Origin: Kluyvera genomosp. 1
Lineage (GTDB): Bacteria > Pseudomonadota > Gammaproteobacteria > Enterobacterales > Enterobacteriaceae
Assembly: GCF_001266615.1 (NCBI RefSeq)
Contig: NZ_LGHZ01000015.1
Coordinates: 122,785-186,784, forward strand
DNA: 64,000 bases
Direction of reading: 5' to 3'
The notes under the pieces are model-generated. The model saw nothing but the letters and a program-made list of their open reading frames with translations. It was not told the origin of the DNA and did no database searches. This document shows, in pieces, positions 18,073-25,650 of this stretch (position 1 is its first letter; each line of letters starts with the position of its first letter). The position numbers and the translations under genes were made by a program.

Positions 18073-18670
18073 AGCAGTACCTGATCATCAGTCATCAACA
18101 CTAGTATAGGGCGCAACGAAACCTTCGTGGAAAATGCGCAACTCGATATTTATCCATATCCAGACGATGAAAAAAACGACGTTCTCGTTTAAAAATAAAC
18201 AAGATATCACCATCGTTAATTTGTCTTCACTGCCCTGCACGCCTGAGTGTCAGGCTCTACGGCCCCATGAGTCGAGTATTAGGATCAATACACGGGTCTT
18301 GAGGAAGCATCCGGACGCTAGAGTTACGCCGCCCAGATACCGTGTCGAAGAAAAGGTCAACGCTTGCGTGAGCAAGCTGGCAAACCGAAGCTATTCCTGA
18401 AATATGAGATAGGTTTCAACGTCATCCTTTCCTCTCAAACAGGCGGATTATTTCTGCATAGCAACACGACTTAGCTCACAAAATGAATGACATAGTCGCA
18501 AAGCGCTATCTGGTCAGGTTAGCTAAGTGATAGTTTGTCGGCTGAAAGGACGTTCAACAGAATCTGAACTGTTCTAAAATAAGCCAAAGATAAATGACAT
18601 GCCGATTGGCATACTGAAGAATAAGAATACAATTAAAGTTTTTATTATTCAGAGGGGTAGGTGATTTGAT
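18073..18670. other. Gene-free stretch between the IprA-like gene and tRNA-Ser
   Basis: About 600 bp. It holds the promoter side of the IprA-like gene and small hairpins such as GCCTGA-GTG-TCAGGC (18241-18255) and CTTGC-GTGA-GCAAG near 18364. The longest open frame (18134-18400, +) shows no recognisable protein features. I see no confident gene or RNA here. Confidence 0.5.
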
Positions 18671-18760
18671 TGGCGGAGAGAGGGGGATTTGAACCCCCGG
18701 TAGAGTTGCCCCTACTCTAGTTTTCGAGACTAGTCCGTTCAGCCGCTCCGGCATCTCTCC
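18671..18760 (-). tRNA. serU: tRNA-Ser (anticodon CGA)
   Basis: 90 nt including an encoded CCA. The acceptor GGAGAGA/TCTCTCC pairs, the anticodon loop CUCGAAA gives CGA for UCG codons, and the long variable arm (GTAGGGGCAACTCTAC) and T arm GGGTTCAAATCCC are typical of class II tRNAs. The sequence is nearly that of E. coli serU, differing mainly in the anticodon stem. It is divergent from mtfA, as in E. coli. Confidence 0.98.
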
Positions 18761-18853
18761 GTTTTGATGGTTGCCATCATGCCAGGTTATTTGGCATTTT
18801 AACAGACCCAGTCTCTTCAATTGCGTTCAAGTGACGAGTTTGCGAGCAAAATG

Positions 18854-19648
18854 ATGATTAAATGGCCCTGGAAAGCAAGCGATACCGCCGATAAAACAGA
18901 TATGCCTTGGGCACAGGCCCTGGCAATACCGCTGTTAGCCACGCTGTCTAACGATGAACAGGCTAAGCTGGTTCAGCTTGCCGAGCGTTTTCTACAACAA
19001 AAGCGGCTGGTATTCTTGCAGGGATTAGCCGTGGAACCCATCACCGAAGCGCGAATCGCGCTCCTGTTCTGTTTGCCGATTATGGAGCTGGGCCTCGAGT
19101 GGCTCGATGGTTTCCATGAAATCCTCATTTACCCTGCCCCTTTCGTTGTTGATGATGAATGGGAAGATGATATTGGTCTGGTTCACAACCAGCGCGTCGT
19201 CCAGTCCGGCCAAAGCTGGCAGCAAGGGCCCATTGTTCTGAACTGGCTGGACATCCAGGATTCATTCGATGCTTCCGGCTTTAACCTGATCGTTCACGAA
19301 GTGGCGCATAAACTCGATACCCGCAACGGCGATCGTGCTAGCGGCGTGCCATTTATCCCACTGCGTGATGTCGCGGGATGGGAGCACGACCTGCACGCTG
19401 CTATGAACAATATTCAGGATGAGATTGATTTAGTTGGGGAAAATGCAGCTAGCATCGATGCCTATGCCGCAACTGATCCGGCAGAATGTTTTGCAGTACT
19501 CTCTGAATACTTTTTCAGCGCCCCCGAACTTTTCGCCCCTCGCTTCCCGGCGCTCTGGCAACGTTTCTGCGGCTTCTACCGCCAGGATCCGCTCCAGCGG
19601 TTGCGTGATAATAGCCAACAGGATGAAAATTCATCGACAGTACACTAA
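18854..19648 (+). CDS. mtfA: MtfA (YeeI) zinc peptidase, Mlc-titration factor
   Basis: Cytosolic zinc metallopeptidase related to anthrax lethal factor; in E. coli it binds and inactivates the glucose repressor Mlc, raising ptsG expression. The 264-aa protein begins MIKWPWK like E. coli MtfA. Its zinc motif HEVAH is at residues 148-152, with the downstream glutamate ligand expected in the [14 protein letters not shown] block. An in-frame ATG lies one codon upstream (18851), and a TTG at 18821 would extend it; homology favours 18854. It sits between serU and the first tRNA-Asn gene, the conserved E. coli arrangement. Confidence 0.95.
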   Translation: MIKWPWKASDTADKTDMPWAQALAIPLLATLSNDEQAKLVQLAERFLQQKRLVFLQGLAVEPITEARIALLFCLPIMELGLEWLDGFHEILIYPAPFVVDDEWEDDIGLVHNQRVVQSGQSWQQGPIVLNWLDIQDSFDASGFNLIVHEVAHKLDTRNGDRASGVPFIPLRDVAGWEHDLHAAMNNIQDEIDLVGENAASIDAYAATDPAECFAVLSEYFFSAPELFAPRFPALWQRFCGFYRQDPLQRLRDNSQQDENSSTVH

Positions 19649-19701
19649 AACAACATCCTGAGTTAAATTCAGCCAATTGAATCAGCAAGTTAAATTTAGT
19701 G

Positions 19702-19730
19702 TTGACACAAATATCGAGGACCAGTAGTAT
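19702..19730 (+). promoter_or_regulatory. tRNA-Asn promoter, copy 1
   Basis: TTGACA (19702-19707), a 17-bp spacer, then TAGTAT (19725-19730), followed by the GC-rich discriminator GCGCCTC typical of stringently controlled stable-RNA promoters. Confidence 0.9.
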
Positions 19731-19748
19731 GCGCCTCGTTCACACGAT

Positions 19749-19824
19749 TCCTCTGTAGTTCAGTCGGTAGAACGGCGGACTGTTAATCCGTATGTCACTG
19801 GTTCGAGTCCAGTCAGAGGAGCCA
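19749..19824 (+). tRNA. asnT: tRNA-Asn (anticodon GTT), copy 1
   Basis: 76 nt with encoded CCA. Acceptor TCCTCTG/CAGAGGA, D loop AGTCGGTAGA, anticodon loop CTGTTAA and T arm CTGGTTCGAGTCCAG. It is identical to copy 2 at 24565-24640. Its position after mtfA corresponds to E. coli asnT. Confidence 0.98.
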
Positions 19825-19832
19825 AATTTGAA

Positions 19833-19857
19833 AAGCCTGCTTTTAAGCAGGCTTTTT
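19833..19857 (+). terminator. tRNA-Asn terminator, copy 1
   Basis: AGCCTGC / GCAGGCT stem with a TTTTAA loop and a T5 tail. The upstream AAAA makes it usable in reverse for the MocR gene, whose stop codon lies at 19863-19865. Confidence 0.9.
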
Positions 19858-19862
19858 GCTTT

Positions 19863-21242
19863 TCAGCGTCCATACTGCTCAAATTCAATAACACTCCGCA
19901 CCGTTAGCAGCGCATCCTGCAAATCGCTCATTGCCACCGTTCCCAAAGCAATACGTATCGCCTGCGGCATATTGACCGAAACGCAAAACGGTTCTGACGT
20001 TGATACTGAAATATTTTTGTCCATCAGCATATTGGCCACCCGGTCGGCACGGGATTCATCCGCCAGTGGCAACCAAAGAAAGTAAGCGTCGGGATGCCCG
20101 ATATACGGCAGCCCGCTCAGACACTCTCGCGCCAGCGTCTGCCGTAGCTGCGCATCGTGTCTTTTCAGCGTTTCCAGGCGTGAAACCGTACCGTCTTTAA
20201 TCCAGCCACATACCAGCGCGGTAATCAGCGATGGCGTGTTCCAGGCCGTCGCCCTGATTGCTCGTTCAAGAGCCGCTTTGAACGTCTCAGGACAGACCAC
20301 CATACCCACCCGTAGCCCGGTCGCCACATTTTTTGATAGCCCGGTGATATAGACCGTTCTTTCTGGCGCCATGCTGGCAAGTGGTGGTGGTGGCCGATGT
20401 ACCAGATAGCTATAGGCCGCATCTTCAAGAATCAGCAAATCATGCTGACGGGCAATGTCCACCAATCTCTGACGCTGAGCGGATGTTAATACCCAGCCCA
20501 GTGGATTATGCAGCGTCGGCATGGTGTACACCGCCCGTACAGCGCGATAGGAGCAGAGATGAGCCAATGTCTCAAGATCGGGTCCCTCTTGACGAACGGG
20601 AAGAGCAATCAGCTCAAGATGATACAGCTCAGCCAGCGCCTTAAATCCTGAATAGGTCAAAGCATCCACTGCCACCACATCCCCCGGCCTGAGCAATCCC
20701 ATCACGGAGACCGTCAGGCCATGCTGGGCGCCATTCACAATGAGAATATTTTCAGGTTTAGGTGAAAAACCGTGGCCGGATAAATACCCTGCCATCACTT
20801 CACGATCGCTAAATCGTCCGGCATGAGGCTGGTAGCGCAGGTGAGATTCAATATCACCGCTGGCGGCAAGCTCCCGTAGTGCGTCACGCAGCGTGTCCCC
20901 CTGCCCAGCCAGCGTGGGATAATTGAAATTCAGATCGCGCACGTCCGCCGCTACCGCTGGCTGATCAACACCGTGTCCGGCAGGTAGCGCGATTTCCCGG
21001 ACAAAGGTCCCTCGCCCGGTTTCACCACTGACTAATCCCATCGCCTCCAGCTCGGCATAGACGCGCGTTGCCGTCGCCAGAGAGATATGCTCATCCGCCG
21101 CTAAACGCCGATGAGTAGGTAACCGGCTGCCTGCCGCAAGCTCCCCACAACGGATGGTACGGGCAAAGTTATCAACAATCGTTTTGTAGCGGGATTTCAC
21201 GACATGTATCCATGACAATTTTTTGATTGTATTCGTCATCAC
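19863..21242 (-). CDS. MocR-type GntR/aminotransferase transcriptional regulator
   Basis: 459-residue fusion of an N-terminal GntR winged helix (about 15-80: RCGELAAGSRLPTHRRLAADEHISLATATRVYAELEAMGLV) and a fold-type I aminotransferase domain (about 120-450). The PLP-lysine lies in ITGLSKNVATGLRVG, with NPLGW and EDAAYSYL supporting PLP binding. MocR proteins usually activate or repress a divergent neighbour with PLP as cofactor; here that is the EamA exporter 42 bp away. Its stop codon falls inside the tRNA-Asn repeat block, so the gene sits directly against the 3' end of the tRNA locus. The regulated metabolite is unknown. Confidence 0.92.
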   Translation of the reverse strand: MMTNTIKKLSWIHVVKSRYKTIVDNFARTIRCGELAAGSRLPTHRRLAADEHISLATATRVYAELEAMGLVSGETGRGTFVREIALPAGHGVDQPAVAADVRDLNFNYPTLAGQGDTLRDALRELAASGDIESHLRYQPHAGRFSDREVMAGYLSGHGFSPKPENILIVNGAQHGLTVSVMGLLRPGDVVAVDALTYSGFKALAELYHLELIALPVRQEGPDLETLAHLCSYRAVRAVYTMPTLHNPLGWVLTSAQRQRLVDIARQHDLLILEDAAYSYLVHRPPPPLASMAPERTVYITGLSKNVATGLRVGMVVCPETFKAALERAIRATAWNTPSLITALVCGWIKDGTVSRLETLKRHDAQLRQTLARECLSGLPYIGHPDAYFLWLPLADESRADRVANMLMDKNISVSTSEPFCVSVNMPQAIRIALGTVAMSDLQDALLTVRSVIEFEQYGR

Positions 21243-21284
21243 AACTTAGCATCGCCTTAATGATGACTCAATGACGAGGTTAGC

Positions 21285-22181
21285 GTGGTGAATTCAATGG
21301 TGGATAAGATAAGTTCGAGCACCTGCAGCGGTTGGATTAATGGTTTTCTCGGGGTCGTAATATTCAGCGGTTCGCTGCCCGCCACGCGGATAGCCGTGCT
21401 TGAGATGAACCCTTTTTTCCTCACCTTTGCGCGCGCATCGATAGCAGGGGTGTTGGCCCTCCTGCTGCTGCTGAGTTTTCGCCAACAACGTCCGCAGCCT
21501 TCGCACTACCGCCCGCTCATCATCGTCGCGCTGGGGGTAGTTATTGGCTTTCCGCTACTGAGTGCAATGGCATTGCAACATCTGACCTCTGCCCACTCAA
21601 TTGTTTTCCTTGGTCTGCTGCCGCTCACAACGGCCATTTTTGGCGTTCTTCGCCATGGAGAGCGTCCTCATCCTGCATTTTGGCTCTTTTCGATACTGGG
21701 AAGTCTGTTGGTAGTGGGATTTGCGCTCACACAAACGGTTTCCGTATCGATCACCGGTGATTTGCTGATGCTTGCCGCCGTGATTGTTTGCGGTCTGGGC
21801 TATGCCGAAGGCGCCAGCCTAACGCGCACTCTTGGCGGCTGGCAGGTCATCAGTTGGGCGCTGATCATTTCACTTCCCTTTATGTTGATTGCCACGTTCA
21901 TCACGCGCCCCACATCATTCACCGCCCTCTCCTCGTCGGCCTGGCTCGCCGTCGGCTACGTCTCGCTATTCAGCATGCTGATTGGTTTTATCTTTTGGTA
22001 TAAGGGACTCGCTGCAGGCGGTATTGCCGCTGTGGGGCAGCTCCAGCTGCTGCAGCCATTTTTCGGTTTAGCGCTGTCGGCCACGCTCTTGCGTGAAAGC
22101 GTCAGCCCGATGATGTTGGCAGTTACGTTGGGGGTCATTCTATGCGTGGTGGGTTCGCGCAAGTTTGCCCGTCGAAAGTAG
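21285..22181 (+). CDS. EamA/DMT-family permease
   Basis: 298-residue inner-membrane protein with ten predicted hydrophobic helices in two five-helix EamA repeats (e.g. GVVIFSGSLPATRIAVLEMNP, then VSLFSMLIGFIFWYKGLAAGG). It begins at tandem GTG codons (21285/21288) with GAGG 5 to 8 nt upstream; an ATG at 21297 is another option. The divergent MocR-type regulator is the probable controller, and such pairs commonly handle amino acids or vitamers (inference). E. coli K-12 has other genes between asnT and cbl, so this pair is variable content. Confidence 0.85.
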   Translation: MVNSMVDKISSSTCSGWINGFLGVVIFSGSLPATRIAVLEMNPFFLTFARASIAGVLALLLLLSFRQQRPQPSHYRPLIIVALGVVIGFPLLSAMALQHLTSAHSIVFLGLLPLTTAIFGVLRHGERPHPAFWLFSILGSLLVVGFALTQTVSVSITGDLLMLAAVIVCGLGYAEGASLTRTLGGWQVISWALIISLPFMLIATFITRPTSFTALSSSAWLAVGYVSLFSMLIGFIFWYKGLAAGGIAAVGQLQLLQPFFGLALSATLLRESVSPMMLAVTLGVILCVVGSRKFARRK

Positions 22182-22208
22182 TCGTTGATGACGTGAGTAA
22201 AAATTGAA

Positions 22209-22229
22209 CCCAGCCAATATCGGGCTGGG
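22209..22229. terminator. Terminator-like hairpin between convergent genes
   Basis: CCCAGCC / GGCTGGG arms with a 7-nt loop in the 106-bp gap where EamA (+) and cbl (-) converge. It lacks a strong T run, so efficiency is uncertain. Confidence 0.5.
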
Positions 22230-22287
22230 AATCATAAGGTGGCGAGAGATGCGGAGCTATTAATGCACTCGCCCTAACCGGGAGATA

Positions 22288-23238
22288 TCAAATCTGATAA
22301 TCCAGGACGTTCTCGTCGAGCTCCATCGCCTGGCGTTTAATTTCTTCAAGAGAAAGCCCGGCATTACATAATTCAATAAAGCGCCACACGTAATTACGCT
22401 GCAGCTGGCCGCGTTTAAGTCCCAACCATACGGTATTGGCGTCAAACAGGTGGTGCGTGTCAAGGCGCACCAGGCTGCTGGACTCCTGAGCATCACCCGA
22501 TTGTTCCGCCACCAGACCAATCCCTAAGCCCAACTCTACGTAGGTTTTAATCACATCAGAATCCTGCGCGCTCAGCACAATATCCGGCGTTAATCCCTTA
22601 CGGTTAAAGGCTTCATCAATACGCGAGCGGCCGGTTATCCCTTGACGATAGGTAATCAGTGGCCAGCGGGCAATGGCCTCCAGCGTCAGCGGTGTAGTCT
22701 GCGTAAGGGAGTGATCTTTGGGTACCAGCAGGCTGTGGTGCCAGCGGAACCAAGGGAAAGCCACCAGCGTGGCATCGTTACTGAGACGCTCACTGGCAAT
22801 ACCGATATCGGCGCCTCCGCTGTGCAGTAGGGCATCAATTTCCTGCGGCGTGCCCTGAATCAACTCCAGACGCACATCCTGAAAAATTTCGCGAAACGCT
22901 TTAATCACCGGCGGCAGGCTGTAACGCGCCTGGGTATGCGTGGTGGCAATGGTCAGCACGCCCGATGCATCATTGGTAAAGAGGTCGGCCAGACGGCGCA
23001 CGTTGCTGGCCTCATTGAGAATTCGCTCGGCGATGACCAGCAGCGCTTTACCCGGTTCAGTCATCCCTAATAAGCGCTTTCCGCGTCGAATGAAGATCTC
23101 AATCCCCAGCTCTTCTTCGAGTTCGCGGATATGTCGGCTAACGCCGGACTGCGATGTGTAAAGCATATTGGCAACTTCGGTCAGGTTGTAATCCTGCCGC
23201 GCCGCTTCACGAATAATTTTCAGTTGCTGGAAGTTCAC
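22288..23238 (-). CDS. cbl: LysR-family regulator Cbl (sulfur starvation)
   Basis: 316 aa, the E. coli Cbl length, starting at GTG 23238 with GGAGG 5 nt upstream (an in-frame extension to 23316 is unlikely). The N-terminal helix-turn-helix is NLTEVANMLYTSQSGVSRHIRELEEELG. The effector domain carries TTHTQARYSLPPVI and the CysB/Cbl-type TYRQGITGRSRID. Cbl activates ssu and tau sulfonate-use genes when sulfate is scarce. It lies directly downstream of nac (103 bp) on the same strand, as in E. coli, and may be partly read from the nac promoter. Confidence 0.97.
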   Translation of the reverse strand: MNFQQLKIIREAARQDYNLTEVANMLYTSQSGVSRHIRELEEELGIEIFIRRGKRLLGMTEPGKALLVIAERILNEASNVRRLADLFTNDASGVLTIATTHTQARYSLPPVIKAFREIFQDVRLELIQGTPQEIDALLHSGGADIGIASERLSNDATLVAFPWFRWHHSLLVPKDHSLTQTTPLTLEAIARWPLITYRQGITGRSRIDEAFNRKGLTPDIVLSAQDSDVIKTYVELGLGIGLVAEQSGDAQESSSLVRLDTHHLFDANTVWLGLKRGQLQRNYVWRFIELCNAGLSLEEIKRQAMELDENVLDYQI

Positions 23239-23340
23239 GCTTCCCTCCGGGTCAATCAGACATTGCACTATTGTTAAAGTCTGTTGCCTTCGTGAACAAA
23301 TAATAAAAACCAGCAACTTATATCTGAATGGAATATAAGC

Positions 23341-24258
23341 TTAGCTAACCAACAGTAATTCCCGGTTATCAAGCATTGGTCGGCTCACCAGTGACATCAG
23401 GATTTCCTTCACCGCCTGCGCCTGCGGCGTCAGCTTGCCGTGCGCCGAAACGTTAAGCGACAGCGGTAAACTCATTGACGGTGTGGTGATCCGCGCCATC
23501 CAACCATTCGCTGCGCTGCACAATGACCGCGCTGCCGATTCTGGCAGGACCGTCACGCCCATACCGCTGGCAATGGCGGCGGTTAAGGTAGAAATCGATT
23601 CAATTTCACCGATGATTTTCGCCGTCAGGCGGCGCAGCGAAAACGCTTCATCGACGCGAGCGCGGACGGCGCTATAGTCGCGAGGCAAAAAGAGGTTCAT
23701 TTCGGCCACAGCGGTAAGATCAACGCTCTGTCCCGGGCAGTTGCTGGTGCCCACCAAATAGAGATCTTCTTTCAGCAGCGGCTGGCTGACAATCCCGGCC
23801 AACGGCGCGCGATCGTAAAGCACCGCCATATCCAGCTGACCATTTAACAGCTTATCGTTCATTACGGTGCCGCTGTTCTCATGCAGATAGACCAGCACAT
23901 CCGGCAGTTCATTGCGCACGGCTTGCAGCAGCGGCATGGTAATAGACGATGCTGCGGTTCCCGGCGCCAGGCCGATGGATACCGTGCCGCTCAGCGTTTG
24001 GCCAACGTTATTGACCGCCAGCTGTGCCTGTTCACATTGACGAAGAATCGTCCGCGCGTGGGTATACAGCACTTTGCCCGCTTCCGTTGGCGTCACTCCG
24101 CGCTTAGTACGGATTAACAGCTGCTGATCGAGCTCCCCTTCCAGGGTCGCCACCTGCTGGCTCAACGCTGGCTGCGCAATATGCAACACTTCTGCGGCCT
24201 GGGTCAGGCTGCCGATATCGACGATTTTCACAAAATATTTCAGTCGTCTGAAGTTCAT
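23341..24258 (-). CDS. nac: Nitrogen assimilation control protein Nac
   Basis: LysR-family regulator, 305 aa as in Klebsiella and E. coli, linking sigma-54/NtrC control to sigma-70 operons under nitrogen limitation (e.g. hut, put, ure activation and gdhA repression). HTH region GSLTQAAEVLHIAQPALSQQVATLEGEL (residues about 16-43); effector domain with TAASSITMPLLQAV and IASGMGVTVLPESA. The ATG at 24258 has GGAGG 6 nt upstream. The upstream DNA carries a sigma-54 promoter and an NtrC dyad. Nac needs no coinducer, so its level sets its activity. Confidence 0.97.
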   Translation of the reverse strand: MNFRRLKYFVKIVDIGSLTQAAEVLHIAQPALSQQVATLEGELDQQLLIRTKRGVTPTEAGKVLYTHARTILRQCEQAQLAVNNVGQTLSGTVSIGLAPGTAASSITMPLLQAVRNELPDVLVYLHENSGTVMNDKLLNGQLDMAVLYDRAPLAGIVSQPLLKEDLYLVGTSNCPGQSVDLTAVAEMNLFLPRDYSAVRARVDEAFSLRRLTAKIIGEIESISTLTAAIASGMGVTVLPESAARSLCSAANGWMARITTPSMSLPLSLNVSAHGKLTPQAQAVKEILMSLVSRPMLDNRELLLVS

Positions 24259-24312
24259 TTTTGCCTCCGATTGGGATTCTTTGCCACGCTGGCGTTAAGT
24301 AATCGGAGGAGT

Positions 24313-24328
24313 TGCAAGATGCTTGCCA
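24313..24328 (-). promoter_or_regulatory. Sigma-54 promoter of nac
   Basis: On the - strand: CTGGCAAGCATCTTGCA, with the invariant GG and GC separated by the correct 10 bp (TGGCA-N6-TTGCA pattern), about 55 bp before the nac start codon. Confidence 0.9.
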
Positions 24329-24423
24329 GTTTTCAAAATGGCGGTAAATCCGTGTAAACCTATCGCTAGCGCGCTTTTTTGCCCCAGTCAGAAGATTGCG
24401 ATCTGCCCCATAAGGGGTAAATC

Positions 24424-24440
24424 TGCACTTTCGCGGTGCA
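24424..24440. promoter_or_regulatory. NtrC (NRI) enhancer site of nac
   Basis: TGCACT-TTCGC-GGTGCA: two half sites in the NtrC arrangement TGCACC-N5-GGTGCA with one mismatch, about 130 bp upstream of the predicted nac start point. Confidence 0.85.
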
Positions 24441-24517
24441 AGTGAGTTAAAAAATCAGCAACCTCGCGCGAATTGCTGAAATTGTCAGCAAACGAACTTA
24501 TTAGCGCTTCTCACCCT

Positions 24518-24546
24518 TTGACAAGCCAGGGGGACATCGTTAATAT
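24518..24546 (+). promoter_or_regulatory. tRNA-Asn promoter, copy 2
   Basis: TTGACA (24518-24523), 17 bp, TAATAT (24541-24546), then the same GCGCCTC discriminator as copy 1. It is closer to consensus than copy 1. Confidence 0.92.
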
Positions 24547-24564
24547 GCGCCTCGTTCACACGAT

Positions 24565-24640
24565 TCCTCTGTAGTTCAGTCGGTAGAACGGCGGACTGTT
24601 AATCCGTATGTCACTGGTTCGAGTCCAGTCAGAGGAGCCA
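24565..24640 (+). tRNA. tRNA-Asn (anticodon GTT), copy 2
   Basis: 76 nt, identical to the copy at 19749-19824. On its left are nac and its control region, as for asnV in E. coli. On its right the E. coli neighbours (erfK/cob genes) are missing and an RluA-like gene followed by yqhC begins. Confidence 0.98.
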
Positions 24641-24648
24641 AATTTGAA

Positions 24649-24673
24649 AAGCCTGCTTTTAAGCAGGCTTTTT
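24649..24673 (+). terminator. tRNA-Asn terminator, copy 2
   Basis: Same AGCCTGC / GCAGGCT hairpin with T5 as in copy 1. Confidence 0.9.
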
Positions 24674-24792
24674 GCTTTTCAGCATTCCACTATTTCAACA
24701 TCTTGAACAGTTTCCCCGAAGCCGTAAGAGAAGACGGTACGCTTTGCCTGAATGGGTTATCATCCTTCTTCCTTCATTTGCCAGGCCGCCTG

Positions 24793-25491
24793 ATGTCTAC
24801 GATTATCGACACTTTTATTGCCCCGCCTTGCCATGACGCCATCGAGATCCTCTATCAGGACGAGCACCTTCTGCTGATCAATAAGCCCACCGGGCTACTG
24901 AGTCTGTCAGGGAAAAACCCGCAGAATCTCGATTCGGTCCATTATCGACTGGTACAGCAATTCCCCGGCTGCACGCTGGTGCATCGTCTCGATTTCGGTA
25001 CTTCCGGATTAATGGTGATTGCCCGCAATAAAGCGATAAATGCCGCGCTGTGTCATCAGTTCAGCCAGCGTACGGTCAAAAAAGTTTATAGCGCGCTGCT
25101 TTGCGGACATCTGGAGGAGGATGAAGGAATCATTGATGCAGCGATTGCCAAAGACCCGGCGATGTTTCCACGCATGACAATTTGCACCGTCAACGGCAAG
25201 CCTGCACGCTCTCGTTATCAGGTGCAGGAACGCATTTATCAGCCGCAGGAAAACGGCAAAACGCTGCCGCTCACGCGGGTTCATCTGGCACCTGAAACCG
25301 GGCGCACCCACCAGCTTCGCATTCACTGTCAGTATCTGGGGCACCCGATCTTAGGTTGCGATCTGTACGGTGGCCTTGAATGGCCTGGCAGCGAACGGGC
25401 ATCACGGCTGATGCTGCACGCCAGCGAACTGCATTTTGTGCATCCGATAAGCGGCGTGCCCATTGCCGCACGCCATGCTAGCCCTTTCTGA
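24793..25491 (+). CDS. RluA-family pseudouridine synthase paralogue
   Basis: 232-residue enzyme isomerising uridine to pseudouridine in rRNA or tRNA. Catalytic Asp67 lies in VHRLDFGTSG. ILYQDEHLLLINKPTGLLSLSGK and the ETGRTHQLRIHCQYLGHPILGCDLYG block are the other RluA landmarks. It is clearly distinct from E. coli RluA (219 aa), so its target base is unknown. The ATG at 24793 has AGG 7 nt upstream; a TTG at 24703 would add 30 residues unsupported by homology. It begins 110 bp after the second tRNA-Asn repeat and is the first gene past the synteny break. Confidence 0.85.
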   Translation: MSTIIDTFIAPPCHDAIEILYQDEHLLLINKPTGLLSLSGKNPQNLDSVHYRLVQQFPGCTLVHRLDFGTSGLMVIARNKAINAALCHQFSQRTVKKVYSALLCGHLEEDEGIIDAAIAKDPAMFPRMTICTVNGKPARSRYQVQERIYQPQENGKTLPLTRVHLAPETGRTHQLRIHCQYLGHPILGCDLYGGLEWPGSERASRLMLHASELHFVHPISGVPIAARHASPF

Positions 25492-25513
25492 TAACGAGAA
25501 GCCCGCACTAAGG

Positions 25514-25628
25514 CTAACACCGCTCACTTAAGCAAAGCGATTAGGGGAAACACCGGGATTTGGTTCCCGGAGGGACGCCAAACCCGGTGGTCGCCCCGGG
25601 TATCTCAATCTTAAACTCACGGTGTTAG
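25514..25628. repeat. Nested inverted repeats, possible cloverleaf element
   Basis: Outer arms CTAACACCG (25514-25522) and CGGTGTTAG (25620-25628) enclose two hairpins, CCGGGA/TCCCGG (25553-25570) and ACCCGG/CCGGGT (25582-25601). It lies in the 159-bp gap between two convergent genes. It lacks a T run and matches no RNA family I can name. Confidence 0.5.
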
Positions 25629-25650
25629 GTATTTACCGGGTTTTCTGTTT

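Larger units (their letters stand above)
19728..19867 (+). repeat. 140-bp identical direct repeat, copy 1
   Basis: Identical to 24544-24683. It starts in the -10 region, includes the discriminator, tRNA-Asn and terminator, and ends in TTTTCAGC. Flanking bases differ on both sides. Confidence 0.9.
24544..24683 (+). repeat. 140-bp identical direct repeat, copy 2
   Basis: Base-for-base identical to 19728-19867, same orientation, 4.8 kb away. The two copies flank the MocR, EamA, cbl and nac genes and could support deletion by homologous recombination, or assembly errors. Confidence 0.9.

Noticed and set aside
18134..18400. 88-residue open frame in the gap before tRNA-Ser
   Set aside because: No ribosome site, no signal or domain and mixed codon use. 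It is not supported as a gene, though it cannot be excluded.
22260..22520. Short frame overlapping the 3' end of cbl on the same strand
   Set aside because: It is a different reading frame inside the cbl coding sequence, which is full length and matches E. coli Cbl throughout.
19749..24640. Genomic island integrated at tRNA-Asn with attL/attR
   Set aside because: Two complete tRNA genes with promoters flank ordinary core genes (cbl, nac). There is no integrase and no partial tRNA 3' duplication, so these are native tandem tRNA loci.
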